From contig OX940961.1 in assembly GCA_954870475.1 (NCBI GenBank), positions 24,424,765-24,488,764 of the forward strand: DNA of 64,000 nucleotides, in the 5' to 3' direction. Below are positions 1 to 12,011 of the stretch, piece after piece (within the stretch, counting starts at the first letter, position 1; each line of letters starts with the position of its first letter). The notes beneath the pieces were generated by a model. It saw only the letters and a list, made by a program, of their open reading frames with translations. It was not told the DNA's origin and searched no databases. The DNA comes from Euphrasia confusa (taxonomy: Eukaryota > Streptophyta > Magnoliopsida > Lamiales > Orobanchaceae). A program made the position numbers and the translations under genes.

Positions 1-3000
1 GGGACTCAGCTTGCACTCCGCTTTCTTGATTTCTTTGTAAAGCTTAATCGCATCAGATAAATGGCCATGTTCAGCGAGAGCTTCAATGAGCACACTCTTG
101 ATTAGATTTATGTCCTTTACGTGTATATCTTTATTCAATATCACCTGTACATAAAAATCAAATAAGTACTCATAAAAAGTTTTAATTCAATTTTTCCTAA
201 GGAATATCTGGCTGGAAAAGGTAAATTCATACCTTTTTGGCGTTTTCAATTAGTCCACAGGATGCATATGCATTTATAAGGGCCATGAAAACATGCTTTG
301 TGGGTTGAATTCTCAAGTTACTCATGTCCTCAAAAAACTACAAAATATTACCACAGAACAACAATTCAGCTTGATCAATTGTAACAAATTATTAGAATAT
401 GATGAACTATATAGGCATAAAATGTAAAAATCATCTAAAATGTCGGAGGAAGCTTCAGTTTTCATCTGATTTGTTTTCTCGGTAGCAACGCCCAAATTTG
501 CATGCCAAAATTATGCTTAAACGTTAGCACTATCAAGTACCAACGAACTATTTACGAGAAAATAAATAAATAGATCCCATGCTCAGTTTTCACTCATTTA
601 ATTTAACCAGCATTTTTATATCATTGGTGTACCTTAGTTATATCATTCTCACAGTGGCAGTTGCCTATGAGATAACTGTAAGTCAGAGCATTAGGTTTGA
701 CATCTGCATCTTTCATTTGTTTAAGAACATTTCTTGCGTTCTGATTTTTCCTCTGCAAGACTCGATCAACGGTTGATAACAAGTAAAAGCAAAATAAACA
801 TAAATATTTTTCCAACATAAAATAAAAGCAACCATGAATATATATCTTCACTATTATCAAGTGCAAGTTGTGCAAATGGGCTCAGAAAACTTGTTTAGTT
901 GGATCAAAATTAGTAGGAAGAAAGAAATTGATAACAAAAAGTAGAATGTAAGGCAAAGCAGCTGCAGCCATTATTCCTAAACTTGGTAAAAGAAAATTAG
1001 ATCCACCATATTGATAATTTAAACATTTCTTTATAAATACTTCATCTAGCCTCCAAGTTAGTATTTAACTAATACTCCACTGTATAAGGATTTGTTTTAT
1101 CCATCAATAAAACCAATATCCTTGACTCTTGCCAGTGAACCTAGCACTATTTTGTTGTCATGTAATGATGTTAGAGGCAAAAGAGATGAACATAAATAAA
1201 TTTATTAAATGAGAAATAAAGTAACATACGGAAGTCTTCCGTCCAAGTCAAAAGACTTCATATTCCAATGATCCAAAAGATGACTTAACCTAGAAACTAA
1301 AGACGTACTTATAATAATTAAAACCCTAATTAAAACCCACAAACCCATAATACTCAAAAGCCCAAATAATAACCTAATTAAAAATAAGAAATAAACTTCA
1401 GCGCATCACATCAAATGATTTCATAACACTACTTATATTTTCCCAATGTTTAAGAAGCATGAGACATCAAATACACAAATATAGCACACTGAAAACAAAC
1501 ATGATTTACATCCACTGAGCTATGTTTCGACGACAACTCTCCCGAGTAGATCTCTTTGTAGGGAAATAGTTGTATTCATAAGAGTACAAGGAGAAGCAAT
1601 CAACATACTCGAACTGAATCCTTATTAGAATAAAACACCAATGATAGACACAGAAAAAGAGAGAATGGAATAGTACAATTCATGATATTCTAAAATCAAT
1701 TTGTCCCAATATTTATTAAGTAGGTAATGCAACAATCAAATAATATGTGATAGAGTCAATGTCACGTAGCTGAAAGAAAATAACAGATAATATTATTAAC
1801 GTAGAAAATAAATAACAAGAACAAAAAATTCTCCACAGGTTAACTTCCCGCTCCAGTTTAATGACGCAGTTTAATAATTCTAAGCATACCCTCTACAGAA
1901 TAAGACGACAAACTTATCTAGTGTACTAAATAATCCTGCAGACCTAAACCCCACTAATTAGTTAAATAAATATATACTTAATTAGTTTATAATAAAATAA
2001 GGCGGTAGTAGGCGGCAAATAGTATCTAACAGTATATTTCAAGTTTTTGAGAAATCAAAGCTACTAAACCAATTGCTCAGAGCATTCAAGAAATGAATAC
2101 ATGAAATGAATGTGTACAATTATTGAGAATAATAAAAGCTTGCAAAGTATCGTTTCAAGAATTTAAGGCACCTCACGAAAATATCCGGCTAGTATAATGT
2201 TGAACATGCCAGCTGTCGGTTTCAGATCCATGTTTGGCAGATCATTAATCAATTCATATGCTCCCTCAAACTGCATTGAAATGACAAAATTATAAAATAT
2301 GAGCAGCTAAAACACTTTCAAATTGATACAGTGAATCAAGAATTTTTACATCTTTCATCTTCACATATAAGAGTATCATCTTCTTGATGGTCTCATCATT
2401 TGGTTTTAGATTGAGCTGAGATATCCTCGATTTGATTTGATGGACCTAGCAATTGAAAGAAAATAATCATCAATATCAACCAAAAGCCTAGTGCCCTAGC
2501 TATAGAACAGCTAGAGTCACACAAGTTAATTCAATCAATAGGTGAAAACTTACTGAATAAATCCTCACTTTGTTACATGATTCTCTAGTTATGGGTGTTG
2601 ACTATAAATATGTGATCCAGTTCTATCCGAATAAAGATTATTATTTCTGAATTCTGATATAATTATATGAATTCAAATATATATTATACCATAAATATCA
2701 GCAACCATGCATTATCTCAGCCAACCCATTAATTTATTAAATCATTACATCATCTATTTTACACGTATGCATTTTTATCTCAACCCAACCACTTTATATT
2801 TTGAAGGTTTATCAGCAACCTAACCATTTCAATTATTCTACTTCAATATATTTGTCAAGTACTGGAAAACCCTGTAATCCAAGTTTTCAGTTTTCATTTT
2901 ATTGACATGAAAGGCTCTCGACTTCTCGTGGTTCACCGTTGAATAACGAAGTGAAAAGCTTATTTCCTGAACAACCATTTGATCCACTGGTGTAAACAAT

Positions 3001-4280
3001 AAAAGCAGGGCAAAATAATAATACTAAATTACTAATTTATTGTAAATTAATATCACAAATTTGACCTCTATTTATAGAGGAAAAAATATGAACTTTTATA
3101 TAATTTTATTTTTTATTTTAATTAAAATATAATGGTACAGTATTATTTAATTTTTAAATATTATACTAAAAAAATCCCACCAACCATTGAAAAAATGACA
3201 CATAGGCTGGTGGGTACGCCCTAGCCCTTGCGGGCCGAAGCCCGACCCTAAAGGACCGTCTCGGTTACCGATGACGGCTTGCGGGGGTGATATCCTGATT
3301 CTACTGTACTAACACTTGTCTTTTCCAGCGCGTTTTGTCCTCACTCGTGCGCACCCGGGACACTTCCCAGGGGGTCACCCATCCCAGAATTACTCTAGAG
3401 CAAGCACGGTTAACTTTGGAGTTTTTATAGGAGGATTCTCAGAACATAAGATGTATCAATATGAGTAGCATATTTAATTCCTTTAAGCGCTTCCATTTTT
3501 TTTGGAAGTTACAGGTCGTATGGTTTTGTGGTTGGTGGTATACATACATACAATCAATGTTCTAAAAAACGCTAGGCGCTAGTAGGACGGTGACCTGGGG
3601 CCTAGCGCCTAGACGGCTAGGCGGGGGCCTAGACGGATTTAGACGGATCTAGGCGGAATTAGTCTTTTTTCTTTTTTTTTTAATATATTATGCATATAGC
3701 TTATCTATATAATAAATATTATTAAATTTATTACCTTTTATCCCTTTTTCTACTACATTTATATTTATAAGAGAATATTATATTATTATTAGTAGTATTA
3801 AATTAGTTCCGTAAGAGTGTAAGACTATCTATATACTATAAGTTACAATTATTATTTATATCACAAAGATATTATTTCTTAACATAGCCAAATAGTTTAT
3901 AGTATATTTATATATATAAGGATAAGGATTCTCTCTATATATATTATAAGAAAAAGGATAAAATAAAAGGAAAACTTAGTATAAGGAAAGTCAAAGATCT
4001 TCCAAAAGAAAAATTGAAGATAAGTAGAAAAGGAAAATGAGAAGGAAAAGAAAAAACAATTAGAAAGGCTGGATCAGAAAAAGGAAAAAAAAAAAAAGGT
4101 TGGATCGGCAAGAGGGGCAGCACTAATCCGCCTAGCCCGTCCAGACCCGTCTAGCCCCCGTCCAGACCAGCCAGAAGCCGCCTACACCGCTCAGGGATTG
4201 CCTAAAATCCGTTTTCCTCAAGACCCGTCCAGATGTGGCCGCGTAGAGAAAAACTGCTAGGCGGACTGCCGCCTAGCGCC

Positions 4281-4311
<31 letters not shown>

Positions 4312-5876
4312 GTGCATACAATAGACCACTTAAACTCAATCACACTAATCATTTTAAAAAAAATGACAAAGACATGACCATTTGATTAAAATGGTAACTG
4401 ATATTTGTAGTCTTAGAAATTAGAAACACAATACACATGATGTACATGATATAACTACTTGTACAAAAGTGAGGATAAATTGGCATACCAGATTATATTC
4501 GCAGCTCTTACCACAAGCATCTAATATTGTATGAAATGTCTCTAATGATAAACCAATACCAGATCCAAATGCATCCTCTACCACATTGAGTGCTTCATGT
4601 ACCTACGCCGTATTTAGATGTACTTCACACAGTCAGAACAATTTAAATCAAATCAGAAAAATACATGCAGATATTCAGCATGAAAACAAAGTCAAGCACC
4701 AAAGCACAGTTGGTGTTGACTAGGAATATTTTCCTCATAGAAATTGTATTAATGGAGTAACTTTCCATTTGCATTATTGCATATACCTTGAAGAATTCAC
4801 AACAATACTCAATGAGCTTCTCATATTGTGCAGATGTGGGCAACAGCGCTAGATTCGTATGTAACTTCTGGAATGTTACGATAATATCTTCAACCTATAT
4901 CATCCGACAAAGACAAACAAAGTAAAGAGTGATTCAAGACAATAATCTAGTATATGCAGTAAATACAGAAACTTCATACATTCAAGAAAGGAAAATAGCA
5001 ATTATATTGATAGATCATTCACATAAGAAGACTGGTGTAAACTGAACAGCCCAAACTACAAACTCAAAAAATTATAACATTCATGAGAATTTCCTCACCG
5101 CTAAGTTTGGTATGCTAATTGAATATGCACGGATGAAGTTTGAGATGTCTTCAGCTCCAATATCTGCTTGACATATGCACGTGTACTTAAAAAAAAAATC
5201 TTGAGAGATCAAAGAATACTAGACCAAATGAAGCCCTACATATACATGAAGTTATATGTTGAATCAAGTACATCGAAGAAAGCAAAGTTCAAGAAATCAT
5301 ACAATTGATAGAGTTGCACCTATGGATTAGTTGCACATAAGTTTTACACATTTAATCAAAGATTATGTGACCATACTATACAAGCCCATAGATGTCAGAA
5401 AAGTTCTACCTTATGTCAGTTATAATTGTTTTCCATGGTATAAAGTAGCAGTCATTCTAATTGATAAATCATAATGGAACTCCTGATAGTCTGATAAAAC
5501 ATGAAACACTCTTTCCAAGAAGTTTTATACTTTTTCTAAACAGATTGACCATAAATTTCCTTCATTGCAAAACCCAATATTTTTGCATACTAACCACTTC
5601 TTTTCAGTGCTATCAGAAATCTTTCTGCGTAAGGTTCCAGACAAAACTTCCCCAATGACATGAAGACACGCTTCATAGATGCAACTCGTGAAACTTTAGT
5701 TATATCGAGAGTTTCCAATAGCACCAAAAACTCTTCTCTGCAATCACTTTCGCATAATGCCATTAATACACATTCTGCAATATAATTGTAAAACCAAGAT
5801 AAGATATAATTGTGCAGACCAAACATGAGTTTGAACTTTTACTAAATATATGGACAACATGACATGGTGGGAAATT

Positions 5877-5972
<96 letters not shown>

Positions 5973-8224
5973 CAATATAGATTTTCCACCATATATACAG
6001 GATTTCCAACTCCCAATAAACATGTGGTACTCCCAATTTGAAAGGAAATTTAAGCAGAAAAAGTCAGCTATAAATGGATGGCACCATAAAAAAAACTAAA
6101 AAAATCTATATAATAACAATAAATCTCAAGGATGTCTGATCAACAATTATGAAATCTCCTCAACAAAGTAAACACAAATAAATAAAAAATGTATTCATTA
6201 TAAATAAAGTGTACTTACAGACAGTTGTTAAGCTCAAATTCAACATGTAATGATTAATATTTATGATGGGAAAATTTTGTTAGGTAGTGCAATGTATAAA
6301 TCAATTCAAACAAAATAATTACATTATGAAATGACTGAGAGTACTTATAAGCATTTGTTGCCACTCTGAGGTAGAGTTTAATTGATTATTGGTCAATACC
6401 ACTTGAATATTGTAAGAAAATGAAATTTCCGGTCACCTCCTCCATTGTAATGGAAGCAGGTGTTCCAAAATAGAACCATTACAGTTGATTGTCAATGAAG
6501 ACATATAGCATGAGACCAGCATTAAAATGCTTAAGTCTGCCACATATTTCCCCCATTCAAAATGGTGTCTTATTTTTCTATGAAAAGTCACTCAACTGGA
6601 ATGAGTTTGCAATGTTATCAATAACAGATTGGAAAATGACAGTATCCCAAAACAGAGAGCAATAACAAAGAATGTGGTTAACAGCAGCAGGGCAAAAAGC
6701 AAGCAGGAGATAACAAATTAAAGCTTACCTCGAAAAATCGACTTCTCTTCTGCATCATTAGTCACGGCTGAATGACAAAGTTGTTGAACTTTTTCTTTGT
6801 TATTGACTCTTACCCATAGCAGCATTTCGTAATAAGCCAAGCGTGGAAGTGAGTCTGGATTATCATCTTTGATTAGATCAGAGAAGAAAAAGAACTCTTC
6901 AACCATGCCAGAATCGATTAGATACATCAAGAATTGTCCATATGTTTCTTCCTCGATTTTAAATCCTCTTTCTTTAACTAATTTAAATAATTGGTATGCA
7001 TTGAAAAACTGCTCCACTGATACATCTTCATCATTAGCATCCCTAGCCTTCTCTATGCAAATCTTAATTAATAAATTATACTCTTTAAGGCTATTTGCTT
7101 TTCCTAATTTCCCGAATAAACCAAGGGTAGCCTCTGAACCCAGCTTTTGGCCACACATTTTGGTCAAACGGGCAAAATGACTGGTTTGGGAGGATGTGAA
7201 AAAATACTTCTGCTTCTTCCCTCGAGAAGGTTCTTTCCTCCGCACTGATAAACTGGCATTTGTCATTATTGGAAACCATTGACTTTCAATAACACCTCCC
7301 ATATGTTGATGGCTTTCATATTCATCATCCCAATCGAAGTCCATTTCATCTACAGTAAAAAGCACCACCATAAGTAAAAATATATTCTCAAAGTTGAAAA
7401 ATATCTTGCTCGCATCAAACTCATGATCGTAGACTTGTAGCCACTAGCCATTACAAATATTATACAGATTGTAATTTACAAAATAACCACTTTCATTGCA
7501 AGAAGTAACTGACAGATGTGATATAATTGGTCACCGGTTAAAAAAATGAATAAACAGACAAATCTGAAAGCATGGTGCGCACAGTCCGAATATCGACATT
7601 AACAATTTGCATATGCAGAGCTGATATTCACCTAAATTATAGTTACATTTCTATCCATACAAAGTTTAAACAATCACACATACCTTGCAATATACTGGAG
7701 GCGTCGTTTGACAGCTGCTCTGCTGAATTATCTACGAGGAAGGAAAAACAAATTATGTGCAGGTGGTTGGTGATCATACGATTTAGAACAATAGAAAAAT
7801 TCATCAAGCAAAAATATCCAATTCCCCAGATTAAGGTACACTATTTTCTCCACATACCGTCATCGTCTATGCATCCAACAGAACTCAAACTGTCACTGCA
7901 AATAGCGTGGAGAGAGGTATTGTTGGTAGAATTGGAGACCGTCGAAGAAGAAGACGGCGCTTTGAACTGCTTGAGGAGGCGTTTGGCGGATGCCAAGGAG
8001 GGCGAAGATGATTCGAAATTAAGGTTGGAGACGGCATTTTTTAATTCGACGTCGGCGTCGGCATCGGCCGACGAGGAGGAATTGGAGGAGGGACTTCTCT
8101 TCTTCTTCTTGGGGGCGACGACGGGTGTACGACGTCTAGACGTGAGTTTACCGGCGGTACGGAAGAGAGAGGCTAGGTTTTGGGTGGTTGAACGGCGCAT
8201 AAGGACATGTGATGGTGGCTTCAA
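1..8224 (-). CDS. Multi-exon pentatricopeptide-repeat protein, probably organelle-targeted (3' end beyond window)
   Basis: I assembled twelve exons by joining frames at GT/AG borders: 7858-8224, 7684-7731, 6729-7349, 5595-5774, 5099-5163, 4787-4894, 4489-4602, 2350-2445, 2172-2270, 633-752, 233-337 and 1-144 (running off the left edge). All phases fit: exons 1-4 leave one base over, exon 5 restores phase 0, and every later complete exon is a whole number of codons (36, 38, 32, 33, 40, 35). The start is the ATG at 8224; the N-terminus is rich in Arg and Ser with few acidic residues, as expected of a mitochondrial or plastid presequence. Exon 3 holds helical repeat-like sequence; exons 9-12 show clear PPR units such as NVLKQMKDADVKPNALTYSY and ALINAYASCGLIENAKK. 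PPR proteins bind organellar RNA. It may resemble the Arabidopsis At4g21880/At4g04790 type, from memory only. No in-frame stop was found, so it is probably functional. Confidence 0.88.
3205..3432 (-). repeat. Cassandra-like TRIM LTR fragment carrying a 5S-rRNA-derived segment
   Basis: Positions 3361-3424 match, on the minus strand, the 3' half of plant 5S rRNA (GATGGGTGACC, CCTGGGAAGT and an AAGTTAACCGTGCTTG-like box). The sequence beyond it (GGGTGCGCACGAGTGAGGAC, then a GC-rich tail) is what I remember from LTRs of Cassandra, a terminal-repeat retrotransposon in miniature that embeds 5S promoter sequence. It sits inside PPR intron 7. Only part of one LTR is visible and no target duplication was found, so it is an old remnant. 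A 5S-derived SINE is the alternative. Confidence 0.6.
3555..4314. mobile_element. hAT-type MITE in PPR intron 7
   Basis: The 760-bp element is bounded by a perfect 8-bp direct repeat, catacaat, at 3547-3554 and 4315-4322. Its ends are inverted repeats: CAATGTTCTAAAAAACG on the left, and CACTGTTCTAAAAAACGG when the right end is read on the minus strand. An 8-bp duplication with CA(A/C)TG-like ends is the mark of the hAT superfamily. Both ends carry dense GC-rich subterminal copies of CGCCTAG/CTAGGCG, whereas the middle is AT-rich with no coding sequence. It is non-autonomous and needs a hAT transposase from elsewhere. Confidence 0.88.
5879..5969. repeat. (TA)n microsatellite, about 45 units
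   Basis: An uninterrupted AT dinucleotide run lies inside PPR intron 3. Tyr-Ile reading frames across it are artefacts of the repeat. Confidence 0.98.
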
Positions 8225-8637
8225 AATCTCAAATTTTAATTTCTTTATTTAGGGGTACCTTTATTCATTTCTTGGGATTAACCGGGAAAATAAGGGGGCA
8301 AATTAGTAACTTCCATTGATATCTCAAGTCTTTAATTTTATGCCTAATCATTGTTTTAGTTTTACAAAACACCTCATTTGAAATTTTGGAAGTCGGACAA
8401 ATTTGGGAGTGTGTATCGGTTACATAGTTCTAGGATTTTTTAAAACTTTTAAAAATCTAGATTTTCAAAAGTCAATAAAAATATTGAGTTATTCGATTCA
8501 TATTTTAAAAAGTTTTTTAAAATATATAGGTATTAAAAAATAAATGGATTTTAAAACTCAATACATTTTATTGGATTCTCTCTTAAATATATGAAGGATT
8601 CAGAATTTTTAAAATCTCTTGTAGAGATATAAATGAA
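8225..8637. other. Upstream flank of the PPR gene
   Basis: The PPR start codon is at 8224 on the minus strand, so this stretch should hold its 5' UTR and promoter. I see only AT-rich sequence and no unambiguous TATA box. Confidence 0.4.
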
Positions 8638-9285
8638 TTTCACTTTAATAAATTAAATTTTTATTAAAAATAAAATTTAAACATTATATAAAAAATTATA
8701 TTTTATATTTATTTCACTTTAATAAATTAAATTTTTATTAAAAATAAAATTTAAACATTATATAAAAAAATTACATTTTATATTTATTTCACTTTAATAA
8801 ATTAAATTTTTATTAAAAATAAAATTTAAACATTATATAAAAAATTACATTTTATATTTATTTCTCTTCTAATAAACTATATTATTATTAAAAATAATAA
8901 GACTTTAAAAAATTATAAAAAAAATTATATTTATTTTTTCTTTTATTAAAAAATTATATTATTGAATTATTATTAAAATAATAATAAATTTTAAAAAATT
9001 ATATATAAAAAATGAAGAATATTGTGTAATATTTTTATTATAAAGTATATTTGTATCAATAGCACACAAATTAATTGTATCACTAGTATTAGCGCAAAAA
9101 TCAATAAAAATCATTATAAAATCATAAAAAAAAATATATTACCTAATCAAATAAAGTCTATAAAAATCTATATAAATCCATAAAAAAGTCAGTCAAACTC
9201 TATATGAAATATATGAATTTTTTCAAGTCTACGGGCTTTTTAAATTCTAAAAAAATCTAATAAATCTCAATTGAATAAACCTTCA
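8405..9285. mobile_element. Possible degenerate AT-rich MITE-like element
   Basis: The left part (around 8430-8470) and the right part (around 9225-9270, read inverted) share loose AGGATTTTTTAAAA / AGATTTTTTTAGAA similarity, and the middle is very AT-rich with internal duplications. That is typical of old MITEs. No target duplication was found, so this may simply be AT-rich intergenic DNA. Confidence 0.25.
8638..8866. repeat. Three-copy tandem repeat of about 74-75 bp
   Basis: The unit beginning TTTCACTTTAATAAATTAAA recurs with its CACTTT at 8641, 8715 and 8790, nearly unchanged; a fourth, diverged partial unit follows. It is AT-rich and non-coding. Confidence 0.9.
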
Positions 9286-9431
9286 AAATTGAGACGATAT
9301 TCATTGATCGCTTCCGATATGAGTTATGGTGTTGTGTCAATACTATAAACACACTTAAATCATTCACCACATGCTCTTCTAAGGGTGAACCTAAATTCTA
9401 GTTGAGAAGAGGCCAAATTATACAGTCATAT

Positions 9432-10365
9432 TGTAATGCCCTAAAAGTACCAAAAAATAAATACTAAAATTTATTAAATATAAAATAAGAGTAAATAAAA
9501 TATTATACTATTTTAGAGTAAAAATAATAATTAAAAATACTACATTAAATAATATAGTAAAAAAATAGTAAGATTTTATAGTAAAATCGAGGTGTTTTAC
9601 TTAGATTTTTTAGAAAACATAGATATATTTTACATTTCATATTGTATTACAAAATACACAACCTTCATCATTTTGGTGGATAAATATCAACTAAATCATT
9701 TATTCATAAGTTTTCATACTGCATCATATAGTAGTCGAAAAATTAAGCATAATACTTGTAAGAGATTTTTATTCCATTGTCTCGTTGCCTCTGTTGAGCG
9801 TGAAGGCCAATTCACGCCAGAAGACACGATCGGAGGAGACGATCGAAAGGCGAGCTGAAAACCGCTTGGTTTCGGCCGACAGGTTTCGTCGTCGGCCAAC
9901 AAGATAGTGAAAAAGGAGCAGCTCGTACAGGAGCTTTGTGGCGAGCGGCAAGCGGGCTGGTTGCGACCGGGTAGCGACCAGATAGCGGGCGCTACCCCTG
10001 GGTAGCGGTCGCTACCCATACTGTCGGGCGACAGGTTTTCACCGTCGTGGGACATGTCCCAGAAATTTCAGCGCACAACGGGATTTTTCCCTTTCTCCAA
10101 GTTTTTTCCCCCTATATAAATCCTGTGCTATTGTAAAAATAGGGTTAACATCTCCAAAAAGTCTAGAGTCGAATTATAGAATTACAAGCGTGTAATCGAG
10201 CACTTTAATTGATCTAGTGAATTATTGCAGCGACAAGAAGTGGACGTAGCCCTCGTTAACGGGTGAACCACTATAAACTCTCGTGTCCTTTATTTTTCGT
10301 ATTTTTCGTTCTTGTGCTTTCGTATTGCTTTTCAGGAAGGGAATTCGGATGCGAATTTCCTAACA
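9432..10365 (+). repeat. 5' LTR of Copia element G
   Basis: It begins TGTAATGCCC and ends CTAACA just before a primer-binding site, giving TG...CA ends. A TATATAAA box lies at 10113-10120, about 250 bp from the end. The 3' half is GC-richer and includes the palindrome GGTAGCGGTCGCTACC at 10001-10016. The left boundary is inferred from the TG start and is less certain. No matching 3' LTR occurs in the window. Confidence 0.65.
10113..10120 (+). promoter_or_regulatory. TATA box in LTR of element G
   Basis: TATATAAA sits inside the LTR with AT-rich U3-like sequence upstream, which is the expected promoter position. Confidence 0.5.
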
Positions 10366-10367
10366 AC

Positions 10368-10379
10368 TGGTATCAGAGC
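10368..10379 (+). other. Primer-binding site (initiator tRNA-Met type), element G
   Basis: TGGTATCAGAGC, the usual plant initiator tRNA-Met complement, lies two bases after the LTR end. Confidence 0.9.
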
Positions 10380-10407
10380 GCTAGGGCTTTAGCGATCGGG
10401 AAGAGCG

Positions 10408-11645
10408 ATGACGGAAACCACCACCTCCTTCAGGGTTACAAAATTTGACGGAAATAACTATGGGCACCGGAAGATGAAAATCGAGAACTACCTTTATAGG
10501 AAAAGGCTCAGAATTCCTTTGAAGGGTAGACCGGAGAAGATAACAATTGATGAGAAATGGGAAAGCCTCGGCAGGCAGGTGTTAGGGTTGATACGTTTAT
10601 CTCTGTCAGCAAACGTATCATACAACGTGCGCGAAATTCCCATAACCAATGGTTTGATGACAGCCCTATCAAACATGTATGAGCAACCCTCAGTGAACAA
10701 CAAGGTGTATCTCATGAAGCAGTTGTTCAACCTAAAGATGTCGGAGAATGCATTCGCGGCCAACCATGTGAATGAGTTGAACTCCATCTTGACCAAGCTG
10801 AAATCGGTCGGGTTGAACTTTGATGATGAGATATATGCATTGCTCCTATTGCTTCTCTACCGGATAGTTGGGAGCCCATGCGGGCAGCTGTTAGCAACTC
10901 TATGGGAAAGGAGACTCTGAAGTTCTCCGATGTTAGAGACTGTATCCTTGCCGAGGAAATTCGGAGAATGGATTTCAAGGTGAAAGGTCCTAGTTCGACC
11001 TTGAGTGTGGAGAACCGGAGGAGGAACTCGGGCAGGAATGGTAACAGGAACAAGGGGAGATACAAGTATAGGAATGGGAGAGATAGCTCGAAGTCCGAGC
11101 AGAATGAGTGATGGAATTGTGGGAAGATGGGGCACTTCAAGCGTGATTGTCGCTCTCAGGGGAAGAACGACAATAAGAATAAGGGATCTACCAACGCAGT
11201 GACTAAGGATGAGGACGATGGGGACGTCATTCTCCTATCGGTCGACTCACCGATCGATTCCTGGGTGCTGGACTCAGGGGCTTCTTTCCATACTACTGCA
11301 CAATGAGAGGTAATGTTGAATTATGTCTCGAGTGACTCCAAGGTTTTTCTTGCTGATGACGAGCCACTCGATGTAGTCAGGATGAAAGATATCAACCTGA
11401 AGCTATCTAATGGGCAATCTTGGAAGATCACCAAGGTCAGACATGTGCCGGGGTTGATGAGGAACCTGATTTCGGTTGGCCAGCTTGATAGTGATGGTCA
11501 TCGTGTTTCATTTGGAGATGGTTCGTGGAAGGTGTTGAGGAACGCCATGACCATCGCTTGAGGTCATAAGACGGGCACACTTTACACGATGACGAGCGTG
11601 AGGGACTCTGCTCGTGTTGCCGAGCACGACCTCTCTCACATCTTG
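10408..11645 (+). pseudogene. Copia gag-protease relic, element G, truncated before integrase
   Basis: The frame opens at 10408 with a UBN2-type gag (FDGNNYGHRKMKIENYL near the N-terminus). A one-base frame change near 10845-10856 moves gag into the next frame, which is read from 10878. An in-frame TGA at 11109 replaces the first zinc-knuckle cysteine; the remainder WNCGKMGHFKRDC is intact. The aspartic-protease motif DSGASFHTT follows at about 11271. Further TGA stops lie at 11304 and 11559, both at sites where CGA arginine would fit. GAG-pre-integrase sequence (GHKTGTLYTM) reaches about 11640, and then homology stops. Integrase, reverse transcriptase and RNase H are absent. Confidence 0.85.
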
Positions 11646-12011
11646 GGTGGTGGGTAGTGGCCCGATCCTCGAGCATAGGCCTCATAAAGTCGTCGATTGT
11701 CCTCTCGCATGATCTCCATTCGAACATTCCATCGTTGGTCAATCACCTCCAAAGCCTCCGACACAATCCGGCGGTTTTTTTGCTCGTAATAGCTCCTCTC
11801 GACCGCCATCCAGTTAGTCCATGTAGCATCGTCGAGAGCCATCCGATCCATCCTCGCATTCATCGCCTCAAATGTCGTCGCATTCGCATTCATTATAGCT
11901 TGGAGATCGTTGGGATGCATATGTTGGTATATGTCCTTCGATCCTACGTGTGCAATCGATAAAGTCATAAGGTCGTCTTTGGATGTTAAATGATTATTCG
12001 ATAATATTAAT
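11636..12011 (-). other. Unrecognised reading-frame fragment between elements G and D
   Basis: A minus-strand open frame of about 120 codons ends at 11636 and passes the LTR start at 12012. The part outside the LTR contains a hydrophilic, probably helical segment (AMNARMDRMALDDATWTNWM, then YYEQKNRRIVSEALEVIDQR) ending in HYPPPKM. It has protein-like composition, unlike the AT-rich surroundings, and may be the tail of a transposon gag or host gene cut by the neighbouring elements. I do not recognise the family. Confidence 0.35.

Noticed and set aside
3361..3424. A functional 5S rRNA gene
   Set aside because: Only about half the gene is present, with differences, and it lies inside a Cassandra-like repeat.
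5744..6099. Tyr-Ile repeat frames
   Set aside because: They are translations of the (TA)n tract.
6869..7180. 103-codon plus-strand frame
   Set aside because: It is the antisense shadow of PPR exon 3.
7572..8252. 226-codon plus-strand frame
   Set aside because: It is antisense to PPR exons 1 and 2, which have consistent splice sites and phase on the minus strand.
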